Source: Bacillota bacterium
GTDB lineage: Bacteria; Vulcanimicrobiota; JAJTBE01
NCBI GenBank assembly: GCA_021287065.1
Contig: JAJTBE010000088.1
Span: forward strand, 1-64,000
Direction of reading: 5' to 3'
Length of the DNA stretch: 64,000 nucleotides
Numbering within the stretch: position 1 is the first letter of the stretch; the number at the start of each line of letters is the position of its first letter. Made by a program: the position numbers and the translations under genes. The notes under the pieces are model-generated. The model had not been told where the DNA came from. It worked only from the letters and a program-made list of their open reading frames with translations, and made no database searches. Positions 8,719 through 16,774 of this stretch are shown here, piece after piece.

Positions 8719-9591
8719 CTAAAAGTGTATTTTATATTCAATCTTTCCATTTGAAAGAGTAGCAGTCACAGGCATGTTCTGTTTTGTGATCTTGCGATCA
8801 AAATTCTCTTCGATTTTGTCTTTTATGCGTATCTGCGTAGGCAAAAATCTTGTTGCAGTAATGCTTGCAGGGTCGCCGTTGTCTTTTCTGCCTGCCTGGG
8901 CAATACCCCTGAGGGTGCCGATCACAATAATATCACCGCCGGCTTTAAGTTCAGCCCCGGGATTAACATCGCCGTATATCACGAGGTTTCCGTGATGCTC
9001 GATGGATTGGCCCGACCTGATTGTCTTTTTAATCAGAATCGTCTCTTCCACAGGCGCCTGAACAACAGGTGCAGGGACAGCTACAGCTACGGATGCAGTC
9101 GTCCGGGGAGCGGGCGCTTCTGCAGGTGCTGATGCGGCAACGGTCTGAACAGTAGTCTGGGCAGCGGGAACCGGTACGGAAACCGGTCTGACGGAAGGAG
9201 GCGCTGCAGCTTCAGAAGCAGCAACTTCCGAAAGCTTTGTCACAGTGGGAGTACGGGTTCTCCCGTGGTGATCGGCAAGACCCAGTCTTCCGATAATAAC
9301 TTTAAGCCCTCTTGCTTCAGCAATCTGCCTTGTGGCAAGAGACGACGAGATAATTCCCATCAGCTTAAGTTTCTGTTCACTCAGAAATGTCATCAGTTCG
9401 TTCAGATCCTGCTCAGTCATTTCCCGCCAGCCCAAATCGAGGCTTAGCGAAGATCCCTGAAAAAACGGCAGATCCTTTTCAACCTTTGCACTGAGTTCTT
9501 CCATGACCCTTCCAAAGGGTTCATCTTCAACAATAGACATAAGAATCCCATGACGGGTTCCTTTAAAAGAAATTACCTCCCTGGCTGACAC
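8719..9591 (-). CDS. minC: Septum site-determining protein MinC
   Basis: FtsZ-polymerisation inhibitor. The N-terminal domain begins VSAREVISFKGTRHGILM. A Pro/Ala/Val-rich linker of about 80 residues follows (around 120-200). The C-terminal beta-helix carries the MinD-binding motif IRSGQSIEHHGNLVIYGDV. I place the start at GTG 9591, because GGAAGGG lies 6 nt upstream and the product then begins at the conserved strand. The frame is open to GTG 9669, but that has no good ribosome site. The protein is 290 residues, long for MinC because of the linker. It is first gene of minC-minD-minE-rodA. Confidence 0.93.
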   Translation of the reverse strand: MSAREVISFKGTRHGILMSIVEDEPFGRVMEELSAKVEKDLPFFQGSSLSLDLGWREMTEQDLNELMTFLSEQKLKLMGIISSSLATRQIAEARGLKVIIGRLGLADHHGRTRTPTVTKLSEVAASEAAAPPSVRPVSVPVPAAQTTVQTVAASAPAEAPAPRTTASVAVAVPAPVVQAPVEETILIKKTIRSGQSIEHHGNLVIYGDVNPGAELKAGGDIIVIGTLRGIAQAGRKDNGDPASITATRFLPTQIRIKDKIEENFDRKITKQNMPVTATLSNGKIEYKIHF

Positions 9592-9813
9592 TGCTTTCCC
9601 TTCCTTTATAAAAATAACAAAAAATACAGAGGATTCCTCCGCCGATTCTCCCGCGGAAGCATTCCACACATAGGTGAATTACCCTTTGAAATGTCCTTGC
9701 GCTTTTGAACCTTGTTTTTCTCTATTTAAAAATAATTTCCTTTGGGGCAATGTTTACCCTTCTGAATAGAAAGAATACATGTTATAAAAGAAAAAATCAA
9801 TCCCCCGTAAAAA

Positions 9814-11256
9814 TCAGATTTCAGGAATAACTTCCACTTTATCCCGCTTAATGGGCCTAATCTGAAGTGTAATAATCGTCAGTATCGCAGCAAAGAGAAA
9901 AATTCCCGCTGCTATGGCATAATCAGTCTGAAAACCGGTTAAAATCTGCCATGAAGGAAAATTTGAATGGTGGAGTGATTTGGAAGTTACAGGGAGATGC
10001 TCGGAAAAAATGGTTTCAAAAATACAAATGCCAAAAGCCTGAAATAGAGTGGTCAACATGTTGAAAACCCCGCTGGCTTCACCCTGCATATCCGCAGGAG
10101 CCTGTTCCATCACGAGTTTGTTATTCGGAGAAATAAAGCACCCGTAAGAAATTCCCATCCAGACAAGAAAAATTATGACATAGGTAAGTCCGCCAAGATG
10201 AAGGGTTGCGGCAAAGAAAAGAACCGCAGCCATACCGGAGAACATAGCGGAAAGACAAAGTATCCGGGGATCAATCTTATCAGCAAGTTTGCCAGCCCTC
10301 GGACCCACCATTATATAAACAACCGAGAAGCACATCAGCACAAAACCCACTTTGTCGGGAGTAAGCTGTTTTACCAGTTCGAGATAAAAAGGCATAAGAA
10401 AGTTGTTTCCCGACATAATGAGAAAAGCACAGGAACCTGCAATAACCGCATAAAGAAAGCCTTTATCCCTGAAAATCCTGAAGTTGAGCAGCGGATGGGA
10501 AGATTTGAGTTCAACAATAACAAAAACAGCGAGAATAATAACTGCTGCTGCAAAACATCCTGTAATGGGAAGAGAAGTCCATCCCATTTCCTTGCCTTTG
10601 TTCAGTGCAAAGAGCAGCAGAAAAATCGACAAAAAGCTCGTTACAGCCCCTGTATAATCAAACTTCCGGCTTTTATCCCTGCCGAACCCCGGACAGTTGG
10701 GCAAAACCCTGCGTGCGGTTATAATGGCAAGAATCCCAATGGGTATATTGATCAGAAAAACCCAGTGCCAGGAAAAATAAGCGGTGATAATACCTCCCAG
10801 AGGCGCTCCGGCGCTGACTCCCAACGCCGCGGCAGTGGAGACGATTCCAAAAGCCCAGCCCATCACCTCTTTGGGAAGAATCCGGGGAATAAGTGCAATA
10901 GTGGATATGGAAAGCATCGCTCCGCCGATTCCCTGAATACATCTCGAACCCACCAGCATGAAAATATTGGTGGAAAGCCCGCACAATGCGGATCCTATTG
11001 TAAAAACAGCGTATCCCCATATAAAAAGCTTTTTCAGATCAGTTTTATCAGCTATTTTGCCGAAAATCATCATTGTGCTGGTGAGAAACAGCATAAAATA
11101 AAGAACTACCTGAGAAACCTGACTGACATCAACATTATAGTCTTTGGCAATAGATGGCAGAGAAATGTTGACGATATAAAAATCAAGTTTTCCCATAAAT
11201 GCGGCAAAACTGATGGAAAATACGAGCCAGAAATATTGTTTATATTCTTTATCCAT
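9814..11256 (-). CDS. MFS multidrug-type exporter, 14-segment DHA2 (EmrB/QacA) family
   Basis: Inner-membrane drug:proton antiporter. The 480 residues contain about 14 membrane segments. Motifs are DFYIVNISLPSIAKDY in segment 1, GSRCIQGIGGAML in segment 4 and the antiporter motif ALGVSAGAPLGGIIT in segment 5. The substrate cannot be told from the sequence. It stands alone, with no TetR/MarR regulator or membrane-fusion partner adjacent. No clear ribosome site precedes ATG 11256. A repeat element begins about 105 bp upstream of the start and could carry or disrupt its promoter. Confidence 0.9.
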   Translation of the reverse strand: MDKEYKQYFWLVFSISFAAFMGKLDFYIVNISLPSIAKDYNVDVSQVSQVVLYFMLFLTSTMMIFGKIADKTDLKKLFIWGYAVFTIGSALCGLSTNIFMLVGSRCIQGIGGAMLSISTIALIPRILPKEVMGWAFGIVSTAAALGVSAGAPLGGIITAYFSWHWVFLINIPIGILAIITARRVLPNCPGFGRDKSRKFDYTGAVTSFLSIFLLLFALNKGKEMGWTSLPITGCFAAAVIILAVFVIVELKSSHPLLNFRIFRDKGFLYAVIAGSCAFLIMSGNNFLMPFYLELVKQLTPDKVGFVLMCFSVVYIMVGPRAGKLADKIDPRILCLSAMFSGMAAVLFFAATLHLGGLTYVIIFLVWMGISYGCFISPNNKLVMEQAPADMQGEASGVFNMLTTLFQAFGICIFETIFSEHLPVTSKSLHHSNFPSWQILTGFQTDYAIAAGIFLFAAILTIITLQIRPIKRDKVEVIPEI

Positions 11257-11318
11257 AAAAACAAAGTTCTGTGGAAGAAGAATTTCCCCTTTACCATTAA
11301 AACTTAAAATGAACCAAC

Positions 11319-11360
11319 CCCGGCAAGCAACTGCCAGATCGCAGGCGTCCCGCCTGTCCC
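11319..11360 (+). repeat. GC-rich hairpin module B, copy 1
   Basis: Contains CGGCAAGCAACTGCC and CAGGCGTCCCGCCTG, each an inverted repeat. It directly precedes copy 3 of the dispersed element. Confidence 0.7.
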
Positions 11361-11361
11361 C

Positions 11362-11645
11362 AATGCCACTGAATTAGCAAAATTCACTCAAATCCCCAAG
11401 CCCAATACTCTTGTTTTTCAAGGAAGGAGGTTCGGAGGAGACCTCGCTTTTCCAAAAAAGCGTGGTCTCCTCTGACGGTCCCCAAAACCCCAGTCGGTCC
11501 ATATCCCCCGGTCGGTCCCCAATTCCAAAAGTTTTGGGAAGGAGGTCCGGAGGAAACTTTTTTCAAAAAAGTTTTCTCCGGGAGCTGGGCAAACCGACAT
11601 AATGCTCGTGAGCGATTAGATAAATCCATGCCTTAATTCGTGGGC
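11362..11645 (+). repeat. Dispersed structured element, copy 3
   Basis: Full-length copy running from AATGCCACTGAATTAG to ATCCATGCCTTAATTCGTGG. Hairpin 1 has arms GGAGACC and GGTCTCC around CGCTTTT/AAAAGCG. Hairpin 2 has arms CCGGAGGAAACTTTTTT and AAAAAAGTTTTCTCCGG with a one-base loop. Both arms of hairpin 1 differ from those of copy 4 in a compensating way. Confidence 0.9.
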
Positions 11646-11696
11646 ATCCCACCCGCCCCCCGGGTTCCAAAACCACCAGCCACCAGCCACCCGCCA

Positions 11697-11948
11697 ACCG
11701 CCAGCAACCCCACAACCACAAACCCCGGCAAGCAACTGCCGGATCGCAGGCGTCCCGCCTGCCCCCGGTCCCAAAACCAACCGCCAACCGCCAGCAAACT
11801 CCACAACCACAAGCCCCGGCAAGCAACTGCCGGATCGCAGGCGTCCCGCCTGTCCCCGGTCCCAAAACCAACCGCCAACCGCCAGCAAACTCCACAACCA
11901 CAAACCCCGGCAAGTAACTGCCGGACCGCAACCATCCCGCCCGCCTCC
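11697..11948 (+). repeat. 91-bp tandem repeat, three units, carrying module B
   Basis: Units start about 91 bp apart, marked by CCCCGGCAAG at roughly 11723, 11814 and 11905. Each contains CCGGCAAGCAACTGCCGG and, in the first two, CAGGCGTCCCGCCTG plus the C-rich spacer CCAACCGCCAGCAAAC. The third unit is diverged. A further partial unit follows copy 4 at about 12235-12300. The ORFs across it on both strands are by-products of the repeat. Confidence 0.85.
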
Positions 11949-12230
11949 AATGCTACTGAATTAGCAAAAACCACTCCAATCCCAATCCCCAATACTTTTG
12001 TTTTTCAAGGAAGGAGGTTCGGAGGGAAACCCGCTTTTCCAAAAAAGCGTGGTTCCCTCTGACGGTCCCCAAAACCCCGGTCGGTCCATATCCCCCGGTC
12101 GGTCCCCAATTCCAAAAGTTTTGGGAAGGAGGTCCGGAGGAAACTTTTTTCAAAAAAGTTTTCTCCGGCAGCTGAGCAAACCGACACAAGCATCGTGAGC
12201 GATTATATAAATCCATGCATTAATTCATGG
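11949..12230 (+). repeat. Dispersed structured element, copy 4
   Basis: Full-length copy from AATGCTACTGAATTAG to ATCCATGCATTAATTCATGG. Hairpin 1 here has GGGAAACC opposite GGTTCCC, against GGAGACC and GGTCTCC in copy 3. Hairpin 2 is intact. Confidence 0.9.
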
Positions 12231-12308
12231 TCGTCCCGCCTGCCCCCGGTCCCAAAACCAACCGCCAACCGCCAGCAAACCCTCATAACCACAAGCTTGG
12301 CAAGGATC

Positions 12309-12350
12309 GTAGGAGGGGTTTGCAACCCCGACGCGGACCCGCAGGTCCGC
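12309..12350 (+). repeat. GC-rich hairpin module C, copy 1
   Basis: Contains the inverted repeats GGGGTTTGCAACCCC and GCGGACCCGCAGGTCCGC. The same module recurs at 44161, 49233 and 49746. From 12351 to 12565 I see no gene. Confidence 0.75.
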
Positions 12351-12566
12351 CCACCCGCAAACCTATACCGGAAAATCCCCAAAAAAACACGGCACCCCTC
12401 CGCTAACCCCGCCTAATCTCCATCATCCCCAAAATAGCACCACATTCCCATAACTCAATTTATTGTGGCGACAGGGTTGATTTCGGGCGGCAACATTGGC
12501 ACCGCCCCTGCAGCTGTCAAGAATTTCCCATTCCGGAGATTGCGGAGAGAAAACGAGTTCGTTTTA

Positions 12567-12600
12567 GGGGGCAGGCGAGACGCTTGCGATCCGGCAGTCG
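12567..12600 (-). repeat. GC-rich hairpin module B, degenerate copy
   Basis: GGGGCAGGCGAGACGCTTGCG followed by ATCCGGCAGTCG is module B on the minus strand, with changes in both halves. Confidence 0.6.
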
Positions 12601-12686
12601 ATGGCGTTTTGTTCCAGCGTATTCGGAAGTTTTTCAGGCATAGGTTTGCACCGATAGCAGTCCCTTTGAGCCCGTTTCGGGCTTGC

Positions 12687-12950
12687 AGAGATTGTGTAAA
12701 AACTATGATTTTCACAACTCCAAATCCATTTTGACATCGTATTTGACTATCTTTCATTAAACCTGAAGCCCCTGGACCCAACACCGGGTTTCAACCCGGT
12801 GGCAAGCAAAACCGCATAACCACGGGCTTTAAACCATTTTAATGGTTTCCCTTTTATAGAATTCGCCCCTAAACCGAAATCCTTGATTTTTACAAGATTT
12901 GATTTTTTAACCTGAAAATGCCTTTCGAAAAAGGTTTTTACACAATCTCT
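12687..12950. repeat. Element D with 17-bp terminal inverted repeats
   Basis: AGAGATTGTGTAAAAAC (12687-12703) is the exact reverse complement of GTTTTTACACAATCTCT (12934-12950). Inside are the perfect hairpins CACCGGGTT/AACCCGGTG (12782-12801) and AAACCATT/AATGGTTT (from 12831). The right 120 bp recurs at 53617-53740. It looks like a small non-coding mobile element or its relic. No gene is visible between 12951 and 13096. Confidence 0.6.
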
Positions 12951-13096
12951 TCAGATTTATAAAAAGCATTTTATCTAATATATGGCCATTGGGATAGCTC
13001 CCCACAGGCTGTTTCAATGCAGGATAAACGAATCATCAGGCGAAATTTCGTAAAGCCGTAACTGTGTTCGGCAATATTGGATTTGTGGAGAAGAAT

Positions 13097-14794
13097 ATGT
13101 ATTGCCCCGACTGCGGATTCAAAAACAGAGATGGAGCTAAGTTCTGCGGAAGCTGCGGAAGAACAATGAAAGATCTTCCAGGATTTAAACCTGCCGGTTC
13201 ATCAGGAAAAGCGGGAATTGTTCCCGATCCCACAGTCCCCCGTCCTCCTGCAAAAAAGCAACAGGTGGCGGCAAATATTCCTGATCAGACTTATGTAAGC
13301 CAACAGGCTGCAAAGCCGGCAAAAAAGGCACAACCTGCTCAGCAGACTCCCCCGCCCCGTCAGGTTCCGACTCCGCCGGTGCAGGCTCCTCCCATTCAGC
13401 CTGTAACCTATCCGCCGCCGGATTCCGACGGCACCGATGCGCCTCCGCCGTTTTCCCAGTCAGGGAATCTTATTGACGGAACAATTCTTGACAGAAGATA
13501 CAAGGTTACCAAACACATCGCCACAGGAGGCATGGGAGCTGTTTACAAAGGCGAGGATGTAAGGCTTAAAACAACAATCGCCATCAAGGAAATGCTTGAT
13601 TTCTTCACCACACCCGACGAGCGTAACTACGCCGTTCAGAGATTCAGCGAAGAAGCTCTTCTTCTTGCGGATCTGAGGCATCCCAACATCCCCAGGGTTA
13701 CCGACAACTTTATCGAAAACGGTAGATATTATCTGATAATGGATTTTGTTGAAGGCATAAGTGCGGAAAAAGCTCTGAGAAACAATCAGGGTTTTGGCTT
13801 GCCTGAAAAGAAAGTTGTCCATTGGGCTGTCCAGATATGTGATGTGCTCAATTACCTCCATACCCGGACGCCGCCTATTATCTACAGGGATATGAAACCT
13901 TCCAACATTATGATTTGCGAAGGTGATAAAGCAATGGTGGTGGATTTCGGTATAGCCCGCCATTTTGCACCACAAAGGCCCGGCACGATGATCGGAACCC
14001 ACGGTTATGCCCCTCCGGAACAGTATAAAGGCAATACGGAACCAAAATCCGATGTTTATGCCCTCGCTGCAACCATGCACCATCTCCTTTCAGGCAACGA
14101 CCCCACCAAAGGCGTGCCTTTCAGCTTTCAGCCCATCCGCTACTGGAGGCGCGATGTCAGCGAAGATATGGAGAGAATTCTTATTAAAGCGCTTCAGAAC
14201 AGGCCTGAAGCAAGATATAACGCGGGAGAATTAAAAGAAGAACTCGAAAAGCTCGAAGAGAAACTTGAGAGAAATCCCTCATCTCCACAGTCCGCCAAAC
14301 CTGTTCAGGCGGAATTAATGACAGAAATCAGAACCAGGCCCGCAAAACAGGCTTCAGCCCCTCCCCCGCCGCCGCCGGTTTACGCCCAGGCACCTCAACC
14401 CGTTCAGCATAATCAGCAGGACGCAGTTCAGAGGGCAAGGGAATTTTTTGTAAGGGGAAAAGACCATATAGAACGGGGCAATCTTCAGGAAGCTAAAATG
14501 GATCTGGAAAATGCAGTCCAGCTTTTCCCTGATTTTACAGAAGCCCATACACTCCTTGGTTATGTCTATTACCGGCTCAGCAATCAGAATGAAGCTATGG
14601 ATCATCTCCAGAAGGCGGTTACTCTCAAACCGGGAAGCGCCACAGCCCATCTTTATCTTGGCAAAGTGTTCGCACGACTCGGCAAAGCTTCAGAATCCCA
14701 GAGGGAATATCAGATAGCCGGCAGGCTTGATCCCCGTATTATCAAGGATGGCGGCAATTTTATCGAAAAATTCATTAAATCCATTCTTTCATAA
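13097..14794 (+). CDS. Ser/Thr protein kinase with N-terminal zinc ribbon and C-terminal TPRs
   Basis: Soluble Hanks-type kinase of 565 residues. A zinc ribbon (YCPDCGFKNRDG, FCGSCGR) leads into a Pro/Gln-rich linker. The kinase domain (about 128-390) has the Gly loop GGMGAVYKG, Lys164, YRDMKPSN with Asp265, Lys267 and Asn270, and the DFG Asp283; all catalytic residues are present, so it should be active. GTHGYAPPEQY replaces the usual APE. TPR-like helices fill about 450-550. No membrane segment is seen. I choose ATG 13097 with GGAG 6 nt upstream; the frame opens at GTG 13064 without a ribosome site. It is paralogous to the next gene and to the degenerate kinase domain at 56983. Confidence 0.9.
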   Translation: MYCPDCGFKNRDGAKFCGSCGRTMKDLPGFKPAGSSGKAGIVPDPTVPRPPAKKQQVAANIPDQTYVSQQAAKPAKKAQPAQQTPPPRQVPTPPVQAPPIQPVTYPPPDSDGTDAPPPFSQSGNLIDGTILDRRYKVTKHIATGGMGAVYKGEDVRLKTTIAIKEMLDFFTTPDERNYAVQRFSEEALLLADLRHPNIPRVTDNFIENGRYYLIMDFVEGISAEKALRNNQGFGLPEKKVVHWAVQICDVLNYLHTRTPPIIYRDMKPSNIMICEGDKAMVVDFGIARHFAPQRPGTMIGTHGYAPPEQYKGNTEPKSDVYALAATMHHLLSGNDPTKGVPFSFQPIRYWRRDVSEDMERILIKALQNRPEARYNAGELKEELEKLEEKLERNPSSPQSAKPVQAELMTEIRTRPAKQASAPPPPPPVYAQAPQPVQHNQQDAVQRAREFFVRGKDHIERGNLQEAKMDLENAVQLFPDFTEAHTLLGYVYYRLSNQNEAMDHLQKAVTLKPGSATAHLYLGKVFARLGKASESQREYQIAGRLDPRIIKDGGNFIEKFIKSILS

Positions 14795-14869
14795 CAGAAC
14801 CGTTTACATTGCCGGAGCAGAAATCATAAGGTCCGGCATAAATAAATCCAGTATCAAGAGGTGCTTTAC

Positions 14870-16774
14870 ATGCACTGCCCGCAGTGCAGCAATATAGTTC
14901 GCGGCAGCGGCCGTTTCTGTGTAATTTGCGGATATGATCTTGCATCTTCTTCAGTTTTGTCCGGCACCGGGCTTCTTTCCAGCGGTTATGTTCTTGACAG
15001 GCGTTACAGAGTTCTGGAGCATATTGCTACCGGTGGAATGGCTCATGTTTACCGTGTTGAAGACCACCGGCTCAAAAACATTTATGCTCTGAAAGAGATG
15101 ATGGACAACTTCAGGCTTGAAGAGGAAAAACGGGATGCAGTCCATCGTTTTTCCAGAGAAGCTGAACTTCTTGCAAGGCTCAAACATCCGTCTATCCCCC
15201 GTATAATCGACCATTTTGTGGAAAATGGAAGATACTATCTTGTTATGGATTTCATCACAGGTGAAAATCTCGAATCCGCCCTCGACAGTTACCCCTTCGG
15301 CAAATTTCCTGAACAAACCGTAATGCCCTGGATCCGGCAGATTACCGATGTTCTCGAATACCTTCATTCTCTGAACCCTCCTGTGATTTACCGGGATATG
15401 AAGCCTTCCAACATCCTCCTTGGGGAAGATGGGAGAATTTATCTTATAGATTTTGGAATAGCAAGACTTTTTATGCCCCAGAAAAAGGGAACACTAATCG
15501 GCACTCCCGGTTATGCACCGCCGGAGCAGTATAAAGGCGAAGCTGATATACGCTCGGATATGTATTCCCTTGCAGCTACAATTCATCACCTTATTACAGG
15601 CAGGGATCCCAGAACCGATGTTCCCTTTAATTTTCCACCTGTAAAATCACTGGATCCTGATGCCAATGAGTTTCTCAGCGCCATTCTCGACAAAGCCCTT
15701 GCATATAAAACAGAAGACCGCTATCAGACCATAGGGGAATTCAGTAAAGCCCTGAGTGAAATTGAAAGCCTAAATGAAGCGCAGATATGGAACAACAGGG
15801 GAATGAACCTGATGAAAACTGCTGATTATATAATGGCTGAACAGGCATTTACCGAGGCGGTAAAAGCAGACGGCAGCAATGTCAAAGCTTATATAAACCG
15901 CGGAGTGTCAAGGGAAAAGCAGGGAAAGGGAAGCGCAGCCCTTGAAGATTACCGGGAGGCGGAAAAAATCGAACCGGAAAATCAGGAAGTTTTGTATAAT
16001 CTGGGATGTTCCCTGAAGAAATCAGGAGAAATGGAACAGGCATATTCGTATTTCGAAAGAACTGTCAGAAAAGATCCCCGGCACATTCAGGCTCTCAACA
16101 ATATGGGCAATATATTCTTCATCTGGAAAGAATGGCAGAAAGCTCAGGAAATGTATGAAACAGCGCTGAGGGTTGATCCCACCTTCAAACTTGCATCCGA
16201 CAATCTGGAAAAAGTAAAAAAGAAAATCGAATATCAGGCTCAGCTCCAGCAGTTTAATCAGGCTGCCAACTTTGACAGTGATCCTTCACGGGCTTTCTAT
16301 AATCTCGGCATGTATTTTATGCTTTGGGGAAGACTTGATGAAGCGGAAAATGAGTTTGAAAAATCCCTGCGGTTCGAAAAAGGCGATCCCGATCCCCACG
16401 AAGGCTTAGGCACTGTTCTTTTCAAAAAAGGTGACTGGAAAAAAGCCGGGGACAAACTGGAAACTGCATTACGGATGGATCCTTCCAGAATCAGACTTTA
16501 CAGGATGCTTGGGGTCTGTTATCATAAAACGGGCAGAAACAGGGAAGCACAGGTCGTCTTTGAAGCAGGCATGGCTTTTATCAGACGAACCACTGAAAAC
16601 TGGAGAGCCGACAACGAATTTATTGCACTGAAAGCTGAATGGGAAAACTCCACAGGTATGGCTTTTGATATTGCAAGATGGGAAAAGCACTTAATCAAAA
16701 CAGAAAACGCCATACCCAAAAAACTCAGGGAAGCATTTGTGGATTTTCTTAAAAATACCAATCTTCTCAAATGA
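14870..16774 (+). CDS. Ser/Thr protein kinase with zinc ribbon and long TPR array
   Basis: Soluble kinase of 634 residues. Zinc ribbon HCPQCSNIV...FCVICG at 2-22, kinase domain about 38-300 with GGMAHVYRV, Lys75, YRDMKPSN (Asp176, Lys178) and DFG Asp194, then seven or more TPR-like repeats to the C-terminus (for example NNRGMNLMKTADYIMAEQAF, NMGNIFFIWKEWQKAQEMYE). Catalytic residues are intact. ATG 14870 has GAGGTG 6 nt upstream; a GTG 9 nt earlier is less likely. It follows the first kinase gene by 75 nt. Its stop codon overlaps the start of the methylase-nuclease gene (ATGA at 16771), so the two are probably co-translated. Confidence 0.9.
   Translation: MHCPQCSNIVRGSGRFCVICGYDLASSSVLSGTGLLSSGYVLDRRYRVLEHIATGGMAHVYRVEDHRLKNIYALKEMMDNFRLEEEKRDAVHRFSREAELLARLKHPSIPRIIDHFVENGRYYLVMDFITGENLESALDSYPFGKFPEQTVMPWIRQITDVLEYLHSLNPPVIYRDMKPSNILLGEDGRIYLIDFGIARLFMPQKKGTLIGTPGYAPPEQYKGEADIRSDMYSLAATIHHLITGRDPRTDVPFNFPPVKSLDPDANEFLSAILDKALAYKTEDRYQTIGEFSKALSEIESLNEAQIWNNRGMNLMKTADYIMAEQAFTEAVKADGSNVKAYINRGVSREKQGKGSAALEDYREAEKIEPENQEVLYNLGCSLKKSGEMEQAYSYFERTVRKDPRHIQALNNMGNIFFIWKEWQKAQEMYETALRVDPTFKLASDNLEKVKKKIEYQAQLQQFNQAANFDSDPSRAFYNLGMYFMLWGRLDEAENEFEKSLRFEKGDPDPHEGLGTVLFKKGDWKKAGDKLETALRMDPSRIRLYRMLGVCYHKTGRNREAQVVFEAGMAFIRRTTENWRADNEFIALKAEWENSTGMAFDIARWEKHLIKTENAIPKKLREAFVDFLKNTNLLK

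Noticed and set aside
10198-11307. 369-codon open frame opposite the MFS gene
   Set aside because: Its translation is His/Asn/Lys-rich with no domain, and it mirrors the hydrophobic codons of the exporter. The exporter is clearly the real gene.
11563-11931. Trp/Gly/Val-rich ORFs on the minus strand over the 91-bp tandem repeat
   Set aside because: The periodic translation simply reflects the DNA repeat.
12309-12350. Rho-independent terminator in module C
   Set aside because: The hairpins are strong but no T-run follows, and the module is a dispersed repeat not placed after genes.
12465-12734. 89-codon ORF between repeat blocks
   Set aside because: It includes module B and one end of element D, has no ribosome site and no recognisable protein wording.
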